A DNA stretch of 64,000 bases from Cordylochernes scorpioides (GCA_030710605.1 CP092870.1:20498684-20562683); one strand, 5' to 3'. Numbered from the stretch's first letter, positions 57,801 to 61,025 are shown. Notes: a model not told the origin generated them from the letters alone. A program made the numbers and translations.

Positions 57801-57963
57801 GTGGTGCAGGTGGCCGTTGCGCTGGGTGGTTGTCCCGTTGGTGGCGGAAGAATTACCGCCGGCTCCCGAGGGCTCGTCTTGGTCCCCATGGCCCTTCGAG
57901 GGGGGCTTGGGCACCACAGGGTCCTGATTTAGGGGCAGCATAGGGTTGGTACAGCGCCGATAG
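24742..57963 (-). CDS. KMT2A: Trithorax/KMT2A-B type histone H3K4 methyltransferase (24 exons, N-terminus missing)
   Basis: A nuclear methyltransferase that adds methyl groups to histone H3 Lys4 in a WDR5/RBBP5/ASH2L complex and maintains active Hox-type gene states. Joining 24 minus-strand exons gives 4,720 coding bases without a stop until the final TGA; all junction phases agree. Residues of the partial protein: 1-114 linker; about 145-201 PHD1; 202-250 PHD2; 265-330 PHD3; 354-525 acidic insert and degenerate bromodomain; 530-649 extended PHD; 670-740 FYRN; 741-1270 Pro-rich linker with a C2HC finger; 1273-1358 FYRC; 1365-1372 Win motif; 1438-1555 SET; 1556-1572 post-SET. FYRN and FYRC are far apart, which separates KMT2A/B (trithorax) from KMT2C/D. 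Introns are repeat-rich, exons GC-rich. The gene symbol is by family; A versus B cannot be assigned outside vertebrates. Confidence 0.95.
25031..25150 (+). mobile_element. Helitron-like element, 5' part
   Basis: Starts TCTATATACAGTTACGAGCG, the TC start inferred for this family, continues through GCTGTCACCGTTTGC and CCTATTGGTTGGCTAC, and stops without the hairpin/CTAG 3' end. Confidence 0.6.
25205..25612 (-). mobile_element. Family B element in the last KMT2 intron
   Basis: Direct repeats at 25205-25290 and 25528-25612 (each with GTTGCTGATGGCTTG or GTTACTGATGGCTTG and CCATCTGTCG) bracket an internal part with the hammerhead-like motif at 25361-25384 (minus strand): CUGAUGA, GGGC/GTCC stem, GAAAT. 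Stem III and stem I are weakened by changes, so it is probably a decayed ribozyme. Confidence 0.6.
25678..25971 (-). CDS. KMT2A: KMT2 exon: core SET domain
   Basis: Acceptor GGTGGTGGCAG, donor GTAAGT. Encodes RSPIHGKGLFSTRALEPGD (SAM-binding loop), IEYAGEVIRS, GIGCYMFRLDDDWVVDATM and RFINHSCDPNCYS with the Asn-His SAM contacts and first zinc Cys, then KHILIFALR. Very close to KMT2A over its length; all catalytic residues kept. Confidence 0.97.
26370..26460 (-). repeat. Retroelement 3' end with TTG-repeat tail
   Basis: On the minus strand AATAAAGGCTTTTG leads into a TTG-repeat tail, preceded by a gene-like end GAATCCTATATAGGACGAGAGG. Similar pieces are at 26525-26590, 48447-48500 and 49425-49490, so this is a second tail type distinct from the AAC-tailed LINE. 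Confidence 0.6.
26691..27130 (+). mobile_element. 5' end of a pogo/Tigger-like transposon
   Basis: Starts CAGTAAAACCTTGCTGAAATG, followed by several ATAACAAACC/ATAATGAACT repeats, and at 27102 reaches ATGGCTTCCAAAAATAAGGA, which looks like a transposase start codon. It parallels 62953-63430. No more of the transposase is recognisable. Confidence 0.6.
27515..27828 (-). repeat. tRNA-derived SINE, full length
   Basis: Minus-strand copy with head, body and A-rich 3' end, flanked by CACAGGATAGT on both sides (27504-27514 and 27829-27839), an 11-bp target duplication. The B-box region (GGTTCCATTCC) carries a substitution. Confidence 0.9.
28049..28154. mobile_element. Family A variant with 13-bp target duplication
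   Basis: Flanked by ATAATCCGTATTG (28036-28048 and 28155-28167). Mostly the outer arms: GATAAAGCACAATTTGG, then AAAATAAGACCTAATCC and its inverted partner. The central hairpin is deleted. Confidence 0.85.
28432..28664 (-). CDS. KMT2A: KMT2 exon: Win motif and pre-SET
   Basis: Acceptor CTCTGTCAAG, donor GTCAGT, in phase 0, out phase 2. Encodes LPVCNSGCIRSEPFRPP, the WDR5-interaction (Win) segment, then a linker and DLPLPMRFRLLK, matching DLPMPMRFRHLK ahead of the SET domain in KMT2A. Spacing from FYRC to the Win Arg equals that of KMT2A. The residue before the Arg is Ile where other KMT2 proteins have Ala. Confidence 0.95.
29104..29271. mobile_element. MITE with CAGTAGAACCTCCCTGTAAAGG ends
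   Basis: Left end CAGTAGAACCTCCCTGTAAA, right end its reverse complement. Internal ACAGAGCTAAAATGTCC and GGTGTCCTCTTACCGGAGAG. Further copies 42461-42628, 44534-44696 and 60632-60787; the last two are flanked by TA on both sides, as expected for Tc1/pogo-type elements. Confidence 0.8.
29644..29917. mobile_element. piggyBac-like MITE
   Basis: 274 bp bounded by TTAA on both sides (29640-29643 and 29918-29921), with ends CACTTTGAGGAC and CACTTTCGAACT reading inward. GC-richer centre with no convincing frame. Confidence 0.65.
29995..30420 (+). pseudogene. LINE 3' end: C-terminal ORF2 fragment plus AAC tail
   Basis: Longest copy of the window's AAC-tailed LINE. An open frame to 30381 includes ILTRFRTGHLKPLKM and the CPKC...HILAC cluster, ends LEEHELMEFV, and is followed by TCTTTACACAAGGGGATAAG and a CAA repeat. 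The preceding RNase H and RT domains are absent. Shorter 5'-truncated relatives: 19863, 30925, 44787, 46791, 56049 and a decayed one near 55385-55440. Confidence 0.8.
30599..30628 (-). ncRNA. Hammerhead-like motif, non-canonical core
   Basis: Minus strand: CUGUAGA, one extra A, stem GGGC/GCCC with loop CACGCTGT-type, GAAAGC. Position 6 of the core is U rather than A and one base is added before stem II, so self-cleavage is not expected by current rules. The same form occurs at 36406-36431. Confidence 0.4.
30836..30910. repeat. Isolated unit of the 84-bp minisatellite
   Basis: Matches the tandem unit (CTCAATTGTTTTAACTATGG through GTGATGCTGTTATAAC) and is separated from the main array by a LINE tail and a family A variant, each with its own target duplication. 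Confidence 0.85.
30925..30988 (+). repeat. LINE 3' tail with 14-bp target duplication
   Basis: Only the last 64 bases of the AAC-tailed LINE, flanked by CAACTTGGTAATAA (30911-30924 and 30989-31002). A very short 5' truncation typical of target-primed reverse transcription. Confidence 0.92.
31017..31164. mobile_element. Family A variant with 14-bp target duplication
   Basis: Flanked by CATCCTAACTCCAA (31003-31016 and 31165-31178). Palindromic arms with AAAATAAGACCTAATCC and AATTTATTAGTGTGTGACG, then the outer ATAATCCAAATTGTGC end at the right only. Confidence 0.9.
31170..32174. repeat. 84-bp minisatellite, about 12 units, derived from a MITE
   Basis: Head-to-tail units of 84 bp (one of 81 bp near 31621) with the core TTTTAACTATGGCTATAAC, AACATTAAATCCCAAGTGAT and AACTTGGTAAAAACACACA. 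Units differ mainly at one A/G site (ACACAAAT versus ACACAGAT). The last unit ends GTTATAGCGAGGTTTGACTG, the terminal repeat of a pogo-like MITE, so the array grew inside such an element. It lies in the KMT2 intron between the FYRC and Win exons. Confidence 0.95.
32175..32903. other. KMT2 intron sequence without recognisable element
   Basis: AT-rich intron between the minisatellite and the second FYRC exon. No repeat family or conserved exon seen. Confidence 0.5.
32904..33034 (-). CDS. KMT2A: KMT2 exon: second half of FYRC
   Basis: Acceptor TTGCTTCCAG, donor GTAAGT, in phase 1, out phase 0. Encodes TSRGAASLGLKNESVNYM then AEQLKGAEECNSYNF and HFKPWRSKE, matching the helical end of the FYRC domain. 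Confidence 0.95.
33088..33168 (-). CDS. KMT2A: KMT2 exon: first half of FYRC after the 54-bp intron
   Basis: Acceptor GGGATTCCAG, donor GTAAGT. Encodes AWKRVLEKLQDARSAYHM and KRVNIPKE. Aligned with KMT2A, the distance from the DG of the preceding exon to this AW is 14 residues in both, but only if the 54-bp intron is removed. Confidence 0.93.
33169..33222 (-). other. 54-bp in-frame micro-intron in FYRC
   Basis: Begins GTAAGT and ends ATTCCAG on the minus strand; 54 bp is divisible by three and contains no stop, so both spliced and retained forms stay in frame. Retention would add 18 residues inside a conserved domain. Confidence 0.8.
33223..34943 (-). CDS. KMT2A: KMT2 large exon: end of FYRN, Pro-rich linker, C2HC finger, start of FYRC
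   Basis: A 1,721-bp exon (acceptor GTGTGTGCTAG, donor GTAAGT after TTCACAG). It starts CTRVFWSTQDPTKKACY, completing FYRN. Next come a conserved-looking helical part (SLTLYEYLNLLKLRQKVNGL) and a low-complexity part. A zinc finger follows with C-x2-C (CPNC), His 13 residues after the second Cys and Cys four residues further (HVQFC). A serine/acidic cluster (SSSDDDESMDTSP) and very Pro-rich stretches (PPPPPPPPPK) precede KLIFEVRCDDGYSVRSSDF, the first FYRC strands. The linker replaces the much longer KMT2A transactivation region. No Taspase-1 site of the Q-x-D-G-x-D type is visible. Confidence 0.95.
34944..35903. other. KMT2 intron sequence without recognisable element
   Basis: AT-rich; several poly-A/T runs. 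A short + strand frame (35364-35609) has no conserved feature. Confidence 0.5.
35904..36049. mobile_element. MITE with CAGTTAAACCTGTCTATA ends
   Basis: Left CAGTTAAACCTGTCTATAG, right its reverse complement, TA on both sides. Internal GTGCCCCCTCTTGGGACTC and GGGGGCGCTATAGAC. Related copies: 40615-40773, 42975-43345 (split by a SINE) and 59137-59168 (termini only). Confidence 0.85.
36060..36255. repeat. Imperfect palindrome with AGGAGGCACCTCTCCCTT arms
   Basis: GGAGGCACCTCTCCCTT at 36098-36115 and AAGGGAGAGGTGCCTCC at 36212-36229 are inverted arms around ATTGCTTTAACGCATAATT. A second copy (about 37005-37044 with 37230-37285) is split by a family A insertion. Confidence 0.65.
37045..37229. mobile_element. 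Family A element with 13-bp target duplication
   Basis: Flanked by ATAGTGTATTGCT (37032-37044) and ATAGTGCATTGCT (37230-37242). Both arms keep the CUGAAGA - GGTAAC/GTTACC hairpin - GAAA motif (minus strand about 37078-37108, plus strand about 37150-37182). Confidence 0.88.
37678..37756 (-). CDS. KMT2A: KMT2 exon: FYRN
   Basis: Acceptor CTTTGGGGCAG, donor GTAAGT, in phase 1, out phase 2. Encodes SLTIENLGYLSEASEVFDT and LVPVNF, matching the FYRN segment MTIDCLGILNDLSD of KMT2A. Confidence 0.95.
37810..37930 (-). CDS. KMT2A: KMT2 exon: between ePHD and FYRN
   Basis: Acceptor GTGGGTGGTCAG, donor GTGAGT, in phase 0, out phase 1. Encodes RCIHIEEWRCDKPVYVQQDI, SSFKRSWQEGFDPEHYQIRI. The last part aligns with the start of FYRN (FEGISLRRKFLNGLEPEN). 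A second acceptor eight bases or so downstream would also be possible but loses conserved residues. Confidence 0.88.
38271..38561 (-). CDS. KMT2A: KMT2 exon: extended PHD (PHD4)
   Basis: Acceptor GGGTGCAG, donor GTGAGT, phase 0 at both ends. Encodes TGRLLYIGQDEWVHISCAYW, SAEVHLEDGVLYNV, then RCVCCKQRGATVGCC, CQANFHFPC and FCDKHYTRANTS. Zinc ligand pattern of the KMT2 ePHD is complete. Confidence 0.97.
38620..38693 (-). CDS. KMT2A: KMT2 exon: start of extended PHD
   Basis: Acceptor TTGTGTGCAG, donor GTAGGT, in phase 1, out phase 0. Encodes SEAAEAEDCRMCQLCKKTG and EEDLL; CRMCQLC supplies the first zinc ligands of the ePHD. Confidence 0.95.
39081..39222 (-). CDS. KMT2A: KMT2 exon: after bromodomain, ends at a GC donor
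   Basis: Acceptor CCCCCCCAG. Encodes LITEEFPWYTPKLEEYCDYR, then AENTVVPPYNDHFYAL, like RVFPWFSVKKSRFWEPNK in KMT2A. The donor reads CAAG|GCAAGT: GC instead of GT. The next GT, four bases on, would break the frame. Confidence 0.93.
39277..39360 (-). CDS. KMT2A: KMT2 exon: bromodomain-like helix
   Basis: Acceptor TGGTTGCAG, donor GTAAGT, phase 0 both ends. Encodes EEFCMDVLKIIRTF and AVKRLKFLIGQLTD, matching EFSDDIVKIIQAAINSD of the degenerate KMT2A bromodomain. Confidence 0.94.
39915..40085 (+). pseudogene. LINE RNase H fragment
   Basis: An open stretch reading ITFQWIPSHVNIDGTKMADQ, LVKEGCKGQPQNS resembles the end of a non-LTR retrotransposon RNase H domain (xWIPSHVGIxGNExAD). It may belong to the AAC-tailed LINE, but no overlap with another copy proves this. 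Confidence 0.6.
41199..41242 (-). CDS. KMT2A: KMT2 micro-exon (44 bp) before the bromodomain helix
   Basis: Acceptor GTTGTACAG, donor GTAAGT, in phase 1, out phase 0. Encodes EVEQKIEAGEYLVI after the split Glu, aligning with VKRKMDQGNYTSVL of KMT2A. Both phases fit its neighbours. Confidence 0.9.
41352..41658 (-). repeat. tRNA-derived SINE, full length
   Basis: Minus-strand copy from the GCTTATCCC end to CCACCGACCCCC. The B box reads GGTTCGATTCC on the minus strand. Several body substitutions. Confidence 0.88.
42063..42315 (-). CDS. KMT2A: KMT2 exon: acidic insert in the bromodomain region
   Basis: Acceptor GTGTGTCCAG, donor GTAAGT, in phase 0, out phase 1. Encodes LEDVFNSSYGALDDSDDDED, a run of Asp (about 13 acidic residues in 19), then FFLEQRNLMVDIQKVCRVKG. 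It lies between the first and later bromodomain helices, where KMT2A also has a variable loop. Confidence 0.92.
42975..43345. mobile_element. MITE (CAGTTAAACC type) split by a SINE
   Basis: The left part (from 42975) and the right part (43315-43345, CACCCTATTTTGGTGAG) are halves of one MITE. CCTTCTCT occurs on both sides of the SINE, a short target duplication. Confidence 0.8.
43102..43314 (+). repeat. tRNA-derived SINE, 5'-truncated, nested in a MITE
   Basis: Starts at AATGCTCCAATGGCCCCCG and ends GGGATAAGC plus an A-run. Gives a relative age: younger than the MITE that it splits. Confidence 0.88.
43514..43653 (-). CDS. KMT2A: KMT2 exon: end of PHD3 and following helix
   Basis: Acceptor GCCACAG, donor GTAAGT, in phase 1, out phase 0. 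Encodes GTAHILREYGLDFTCFVCEE then DMDQSWKIELREKLAQSF and TRILELLE, as in YTCVNCTERHPAEWRLALEKE of KMT2A; CFVC gives the final PHD3 zinc ligands. Confidence 0.95.
43820..43982. mobile_element. Family A variant with 13-bp target duplication
   Basis: Flanked by GGTATTAAATATT (43807-43819 and 43983-43995). Nearly complete palindrome: arms ATAAAAGAAAATAAGACC ... GACAACATTGTC and inverse. The core here reads CTGATGGTGACAATG, so the CUGANGA signature is altered. Confidence 0.9.
44787..44846 (+). repeat. LINE 3' tail with 13-bp target duplication
   Basis: 60 bases of the AAC-tailed LINE flanked by CTTACACCTCATA (44774-44786 and 44847-44859). Confidence 0.92.
44990..45255 (+). mobile_element. Family B element, plus orientation
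   Basis: GGCCTTAACTACCCGTTTCATG start, long T-run, then CUGACGA (45088-45094), GGGCCAACAGCCC hairpin and GAAAC (45108-45112), TTAGCTTTTCTTGATT and a GACAGATGGCGCAAACC end. The base after stem III is G, which a hammerhead cannot cleave, so this copy is probably inactive. Confidence 0.65.
45832..45889 (-). CDS. KMT2A: KMT2 exon: middle of PHD3
   Basis: Acceptor AATGTTCCAG, donor GTGAGT, in phase 0, out phase 1. Encodes LLFCIDCCAWVHGTCNRLQ, matching MMQCGKCDRWVHSKCE. Confidence 0.95.
45927..45979. mobile_element. Minimal family A copy with 15-bp target duplication
   Basis: Only 53 bp (GATAAGGCACAATAAGG to AATGAAACCTTG) flanked by AGTATACCAACTTTA (45912-45926 and 45980-45994). It shows the outer end alone can be inserted. 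Confidence 0.85.
46432..46855 (+). mobile_element. 424-bp insertion with LINE tail and unrelated body
   Basis: Flanked by ATGTTGTGCCCT (46420-46431 and 46856-46867). The last 65 bases are the AAC-tailed LINE 3' end; the first 360 bases do not match the LINE coding end at 29995-30381 and have no recognised domain. Confidence 0.8.
46868..48446. other. KMT2 intron sequence, mostly unassigned
   Basis: Holds a decayed family E arm (47408-47480). No exon-like segment with family similarity; the flanking PHD3 exons are already contiguous in frame. Confidence 0.5.
48505..48763 (+). mobile_element. Helitron-like element carrying a tRNA-Gly-like sequence
   Basis: 5' end TATACAGTTATCAGCGTCAT, related to TCTATATACAGTTACG of other copies; 3' end hairpin ACCCGGGC-GTT-GCCCGGGT, CATTCGGCTAG, then T. 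The interior differs from the 12785 and 16297 copies: after CTGTCACCGTTTG there is a tRNA-like segment and a T-run. Confidence 0.65.
48547..48616 (+). tRNA. tRNA-Gly(GCC)-like sequence, probably a pseudogene
   Basis: D arm GTTCAGTGGTAGAAT, anticodon loop CTGCCAC (anticodon GCC), T arm GGTTCGATTCC and 3' acceptor CCGATGC are nearly those of animal tRNA-Gly. The 5' acceptor strand (CACCGTT) does not pair with CCGATGC and the T stem has one mismatch, so a functional tRNA is unlikely. It lies within a Helitron-like element and is followed by a T-run that could end Pol III transcription. Confidence 0.75.
49292..49341 (-). CDS. KMT2A: KMT2 micro-exon (50 bp): start of PHD3
   Basis: Acceptor GTGTTCCAG, donor GTAAGC, in phase 1, out phase 0. 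Encodes GACHHCSKLYKESPSV after a split Asp; CHHC provides the first zinc ligands. Phase agrees with both neighbours. Confidence 0.93.
50096..50210 (-). CDS. KMT2A: KMT2 exon: end of PHD2
   Basis: Acceptor ACATGTGCAG, donor GTGGGC, in phase 0, out phase 1. Encodes LCSKCVKCSQCKSRCEELD, DFDMCLCPQCANVVNK, matching ICTKCVRCKSC ... SLCHDCAKLFAKG. Confidence 0.95.
50375..50507. repeat. Palindromic element with CUGAAGA...GAAACGUC motif (family F)
   Basis: Arms AATGATTTATTCAACTCCCG (left) and its inverse GGGAGTTAAATAAATCATT (right). On the plus strand CTGAAGA (50443-50449), one extra G, hairpin AGTGA/TCATT and GAAACGTC (50468-50475). Single copy in the window. Confidence 0.6.
50518..50831 (-). repeat. 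tRNA-derived SINE, full length
   Basis: Complete minus-strand copy; B box GGTTCGATCCC, a 13-G run in the body near 50709-50721. Confidence 0.9.
51287..51379 (-). CDS. KMT2A: KMT2 exon: start of PHD2
   Basis: Acceptor GTCTCTGCAG, donor GTGAGT, phase 0 both ends. Encodes LLRCRDCHTSYHSLC and MGDNYPSSYSTYQNLW, matching LLECNKCRNSYHPECLGPNYP. Confidence 0.97.
51436..51573 (-). CDS. KMT2A: KMT2 exon: PHD1 main part
   Basis: Acceptor AGTGCACAG, donor GTAAGT, phase 0 both ends. Encodes LVFCTICCEPFHSFCLASTD, GWCCKRCETCGVCGEGEC; all PHD1 ligands after the first pair are present. Confidence 0.97.
51630..51752 (-). CDS. KMT2A: KMT2 exon: entry to PHD1
   Basis: Acceptor CATTGCTGCAG, donor GTTAGT, phase 0 both ends. 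Encodes EEALSLSQLWDQGIAVVATK then SYLCYICGSLGQEE; CYIC is the first PHD1 ligand pair, like CFLC in KMT2A. Confidence 0.95.
52699..52740 (-). CDS. KMT2A: KMT2 candidate micro-exon (42 bp)
   Basis: Acceptor GGTTGTGCAG, donor GTAAGT, phase 0 both ends. Encodes KYQQALHPVKILVL. It fits in frame between neighbours but has no family similarity I can name, so it rests on splice signals and phase alone. Confidence 0.6.
52875..53047 (-). repeat. tRNA-derived SINE, truncated
   Basis: 3' part only (GCTTATCCCTAGTACACG to TTGCACTCGCTG), inserted in a MITE whose ends ACAGTGGAACCTTGCTATAA (52793) and TTATAGCGAAGTTCAATTAT (53121) flank it. Confidence 0.8.
53765..53939. mobile_element. MITE with CAGTAGAACTTGGATAATTCG ends
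   Basis: Left CAGTAGAACTTGGATAATTC, right GAATTATCCAAGTTCAACTG, flanked by TA. Internal repeats of TTAATTCGAAT. Confidence 0.8.
53962..54257 (+). repeat. tRNA-derived SINE, full length, 12-bp target duplication
   Basis: Flanked by CACTTCATTTAT (53950-53961 and 54258-54269). Part of the tRNA-like head (B box region) is shortened. Confidence 0.92.
54622..54687 (-). CDS. KMT2A: KMT2 exon: region upstream of PHD1
   Basis: Acceptor GTTTGTGCAG, donor GTGAGT, phase 0 both ends. Encodes EVDVNWLYDIIPLYKVFKEQ then PE. A hydrophobic, conserved-looking segment in frame with both neighbours; not matched to a named domain. Confidence 0.8.
55262..55345 (+). repeat. tRNA-derived SINE, 3' fragment
   Basis: Only the last 80 or so bases (ACAGTAAAAAAGTCGCTAACT to TTGGGATAAAT). 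Confidence 0.7.
55346..57728. other. KMT2 intron, mostly unassigned
   Basis: Contains one LINE tail and a decayed tail near 55385-55440. Short frames at 56831-57079 and 57327-57539 show no domain and no splice-consistent phase. Confidence 0.5.
56049..56121 (+). repeat. LINE 3' tail with 13-bp target duplication
   Basis: 73 bases of the AAC-tailed LINE flanked by ATATTATCCCTGC (56036-56048 and 56122-56134). Confidence 0.92.
57729..57963 (-). CDS. KMT2A: KMT2 most upstream exon found: disordered linker
   Basis: Acceptor GTGTATGCAG, donor GTAAGG, in phase 2, out phase 0. Encodes YRRCTNPMLPLNQDPVVPK, then Gly/Ser/Thr-rich sequence ending SQTLALK. It begins mid-codon, so at least one more 5' exon must exist upstream, beyond 58 kb. 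The GC-rich composition matches the other exons. Confidence 0.85.
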
Positions 57964-58311
57964 CTGCATACACACACACAACTTAGCTGAGGTAGAGAAT
58001 ATGTCTCACAGAGAGACAATGGAGCAAGTCCAACAAAACTCATATATAATGCATTGCTTAAATTATCATTACAATCTTCATATTAATTTTGTAGTTTTCA
58101 TTTATAAGGTTAGATATTATTATTCTTTTTGCTGGGATCATTTCTATTATAATCTATTTCAACTTTAAGTATGTTTGGCAGAATGAAATCTGTAAGTTTA
58201 GGTGTCCTCTTACCGGTGAGTTGCTATTTTTTATATGTTAAACCTAAAAAAAATCTTTATGAACATATCATTATATATATGTTAATATAGACAAAAGAAT
58301 TGCTATAAATT

Positions 58312-59047
58312 ATTAAATAAAAACAAACGATAGCAATGCGTCTCTTTATACATAAAATTTTTTTAATATGCTAGCTTTCGGATCTTATCGATCCTTCAAC
58401 AGGCCAAGCTGTAAATTGAGAGAAAGAATATACTCCATAATTACTCCATAGGTTGCCAAGATTGCAACGCTAAATATGTGGGTGAGACTGGCGTTTCATT
58501 TACAACAGAATTTCCGAGCACAACAGAAATATAATAAACAAAGATCCCAAATCTTTGATCTTTCAGCATACCTCTAAAACCGGCCATGCCTTTAACCTTT
58601 CCGACCCAACCTGTCATTACCACAACATCAAATCCAAATATCAAAGATTATTAATAGAATCCTTCGTCTCTCAAGATTTAAACAGTATCAACAGGCGTAT
58701 AGAACTACCATCTCAGTACCACTCATTCAAAAAACAGCCCAGCCATTAGAATAAAAGGACTAATTGACTATAAAAGAAAACAAACTGAGCTTTGGACAGA
58801 GATGAAACAACAGCAGCCTGGCCACGAGAAAACGTGAACTCGTGAAATGTGTTTATATTTATTTTATTTTATATTTTATTCTCTATCTTCGTTGGTGTAT
58901 ATAAATAATATTTTACATTTATATATATATTCTTTCTCTCAATTTACAGCTTGGCCTGTTGAAGGATCGATAAGATCCAAAGCTAGCATATTAAAAAAAA
59001 ATTTTATGTATAAAGAGACGCATTGCTATCGTTTGTTTTTATTTAAT
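58312..59047 (+). mobile_element. Penelope-like element remnant flanked by inverted repeats
   Basis: Inverted arms of about 120 bp (58312-58431 and about 58925-59047: AAACAAACGATAGCAATGCG ... CTGTAAATTGAGAGAAAG) enclose an endonuclease fragment. Each arm contains CUGUUGA, an extra A, hairpin GGATC/GATCC and GAAAGC (58376-58402 minus; the right arm has lost a base). Penelope elements are known to have pseudo-LTRs in direct or inverted order. Confidence 0.8.
58441..58800 (+). pseudogene. Penelope-like GIY-YIG endonuclease C-terminal fragment
   Basis: Reads CQDCNAKYVGETGVSF (CX2C and the Y-x-GETG motif), then after one frameshift near 58500 ISEHNRNIINKDPKSLIFQH and TGHAFNLSDPTCHYHNIKSK, then LLIESFVSQDLNSINRR. 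It is similar in every block to the fragment at 6919-7485, so both belong to one element family. RT part absent. Confidence 0.85.
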
Positions 59048-59136
59048 ATATGTTAATATATGATTATATATTATTGATTTTTATATATAAATAGATATAT
59101 AATAAAGATATTAATATTATATATTATATTGTAGTA

Positions 59137-59168
59137 CAGTTAAACCTGTCTATAGACAGGTTTAACTG
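59137..59168. mobile_element. 32-bp perfect palindrome made of two MITE termini
   Basis: CAGTTAAACCTGTCTA joined to its own reverse complement and flanked by TA. It is the MITE described at 35904-36049 without its interior. Confidence 0.9.
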
Positions 59169-59227
59169 TATATTATACCCTTGTTTAATACTTAGTAAAT
59201 TGGTTTTAGTAAACTACTTAAATATAC

Positions 59228-59523
59228 GGGGAGTCGGTGGAAGGCTGGTTATACCGTTTGGTTTTCGACCACTACGACCCGGGTTCGAATCCCGCATTGG
59301 ACACTTTTTTTCTGTTAAAAAAATGCTCCAATGGCCCTTAATTCTTGCAAAAGTCCAACCCCACCAGCGAGTGCAAGTAACCAAACGGGGCTCTGGCACA
59401 TTTGTTAGTGCAAAGTCGACCTGCTGAAACATGTGGTGCACTTACAGTAAAATCAGTCGCTAACTACCCACCATGATTATCATGGCCTGTACCACGTGTA
59501 CTAGGGATAAGCAAAAAAAAAAA
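59228..59523 (+). repeat. tRNA-derived SINE, reference copy, 12-bp target duplication
   Basis: Flanked by ACTTAAATATAC (59216-59227 and 59524-59535). Head GGGGAGTCGGTGGAAGGC with B box GGTTCGAATCC (Pol III promoter), a conserved body (AGTCCAACCCCACCAGCGAG, ACATGTGGTGCACTTACAG, CACCATGATTATCATGGCC) and the end ACTAGGGATAAGC plus an A-run. Copies occur at 5094, 17643, 27515, 41352, 43102, 50518, 52875, 53962, 55262 and 62448. The parent tRNA could not be decided. Confidence 0.93.
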
Positions 59524-59539
59524 ACTTAAATATACCATT

Positions 59540-60630
59540 TAACATTAAAATGAAAATTTTTTAGTTAAAATATATTTTTTGTTCAACTTTTTTTTTTTTC
59601 AATTTTCTGCAAGGAATATCTTTTTCAGTTTCCAAATCTTGTTTGGCTTCTATAAATGGCCTCACTTACACACTTCTTGCACCCATCAAGTAACTCCTTA
59701 ATAGGGGTTCAATAAGATTTATATTCTATTGTTTATTCACACTGAAATCTCTTCATAAGTTTTGGTATTGTCAAAGAACAATCAGCAATTACTTTATGTG
59801 TGTGCATTGCAAAACCCTTTCCACATTAAGCTATTCAATTGAGTATTTTTCCATTACAAATTAAGACTTTTTGTGCTGTTTTGATATTTTTGGAATATTT
59901 AAACTCGTTATTTTATACAAAGCAATAACACGCCAGCCATCTATATATAACGAATGAAGATATTAAGACGCAAATGTTTCTTTTCACAAATAAATCAAAT
60001 TTCTACTGTCCTTACTGCGATGAAAAAATATTGAGAGGGCTTGGCTCCTCAATGTAATTCTACTGTCCTAAAAGCTTATGTCCATAGTTTACATACATAC
60101 CATTTCTAAGATTTCACCCTTCACTGTAGCATATAAAAGCAGAATGATCCAATACAGTATTAAGAGCTCTAAAGCGGCCTGTAAAATTAAATTGGTGAAA
60201 CCTCTGTGAGGGTTTACCCCTGATGAGCCAAGCCCCTTCCCAATATATTTTTTTTTTGCAGTAGGGGCAGTAGAAGTTTGATTTATTTGTGAAAAGAAAC
60301 AATTGCATCTTTATGTCTTCATTCGTTCTATATTTTATATATCCTTTAAAATGTAAATTTGAGGCATCGTCTTATATTTCATTCGAAATCTGACAAACTC
60401 TTCCCATTTTCCTACATTTGAATAACTTCAATCATTAAAAGGTCAAGGTATTTGGTTTATTAGCAGAAATTTGAATAAAAATAGAGAGATATTTATTTAT
60501 AACCCAGGTTCCTGGAACGCAGAACGCCAACTACTCAGCTATTAAGAATAAAAATTATGATAGTATTGACTAAACAGAGTATGTTTATTATTTTTTATTT
60601 ATTTAAAAATATATATATTATTTTTAATAC
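59540..60630. other. Intergenic sequence with two copies of the 7105-type palindromic family
   Basis: Fragments at 59925-60060 and 60170-60320 share CAAATTTCTACTGTCCTTACTG and CCCTGATGAGCCAAGCCC with other copies and face each other. Nothing else recognised. Confidence 0.5.
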
Positions 60631-60993
60631 AGTAGAACCTCCCTGTAAAGGACACCTAATTGCAGAGCCAAAGTGTCTTTTAGGGAGAGGTGTCCTCTTA
60701 TCGGAGTTGCTAAATAGTAAAAATGGTAATTTTGTAAATGAAAATTGTCCTTGGTAGAGAGGTGTCCTCTCATGGAGGTTCTACTGTATAGATTTTTTCC
60801 ATTTTTTATTCAACATTAATAGTTGCTTTTGGTATTTTTTTATTTTTCTGCTAGCGTGAAATGTCCGAGCTAGTGCAAACATATTTGTGATGAAAACTGT
60901 TGGTTAATTAGATATCTACTAAGGGAGAATCTACTGTATGTACCTTTATGTCTAACTTAAAAATGAAGACAAGTTTTAAGAAATCATTATACA

Positions 60994-61025
60994 TCTACAT
61001 TCTGCCAACTGAGCTATCGAGGGTG
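60994..61025 (-). tRNA. 5' half of a tRNA-like sequence
   Basis: Minus strand TCGATAGCTCAGTTGGCAGA resembles the acceptor/D-arm part of tRNA-Tyr. No anticodon, T arm or B box follows, so it is a fragment only. Confidence 0.4.

Noticed and set aside
58441-58644. Minus-strand ORF over the Penelope fragment
   Set aside because: Antisense shadow; the GIY-YIG motifs are on the plus strand.
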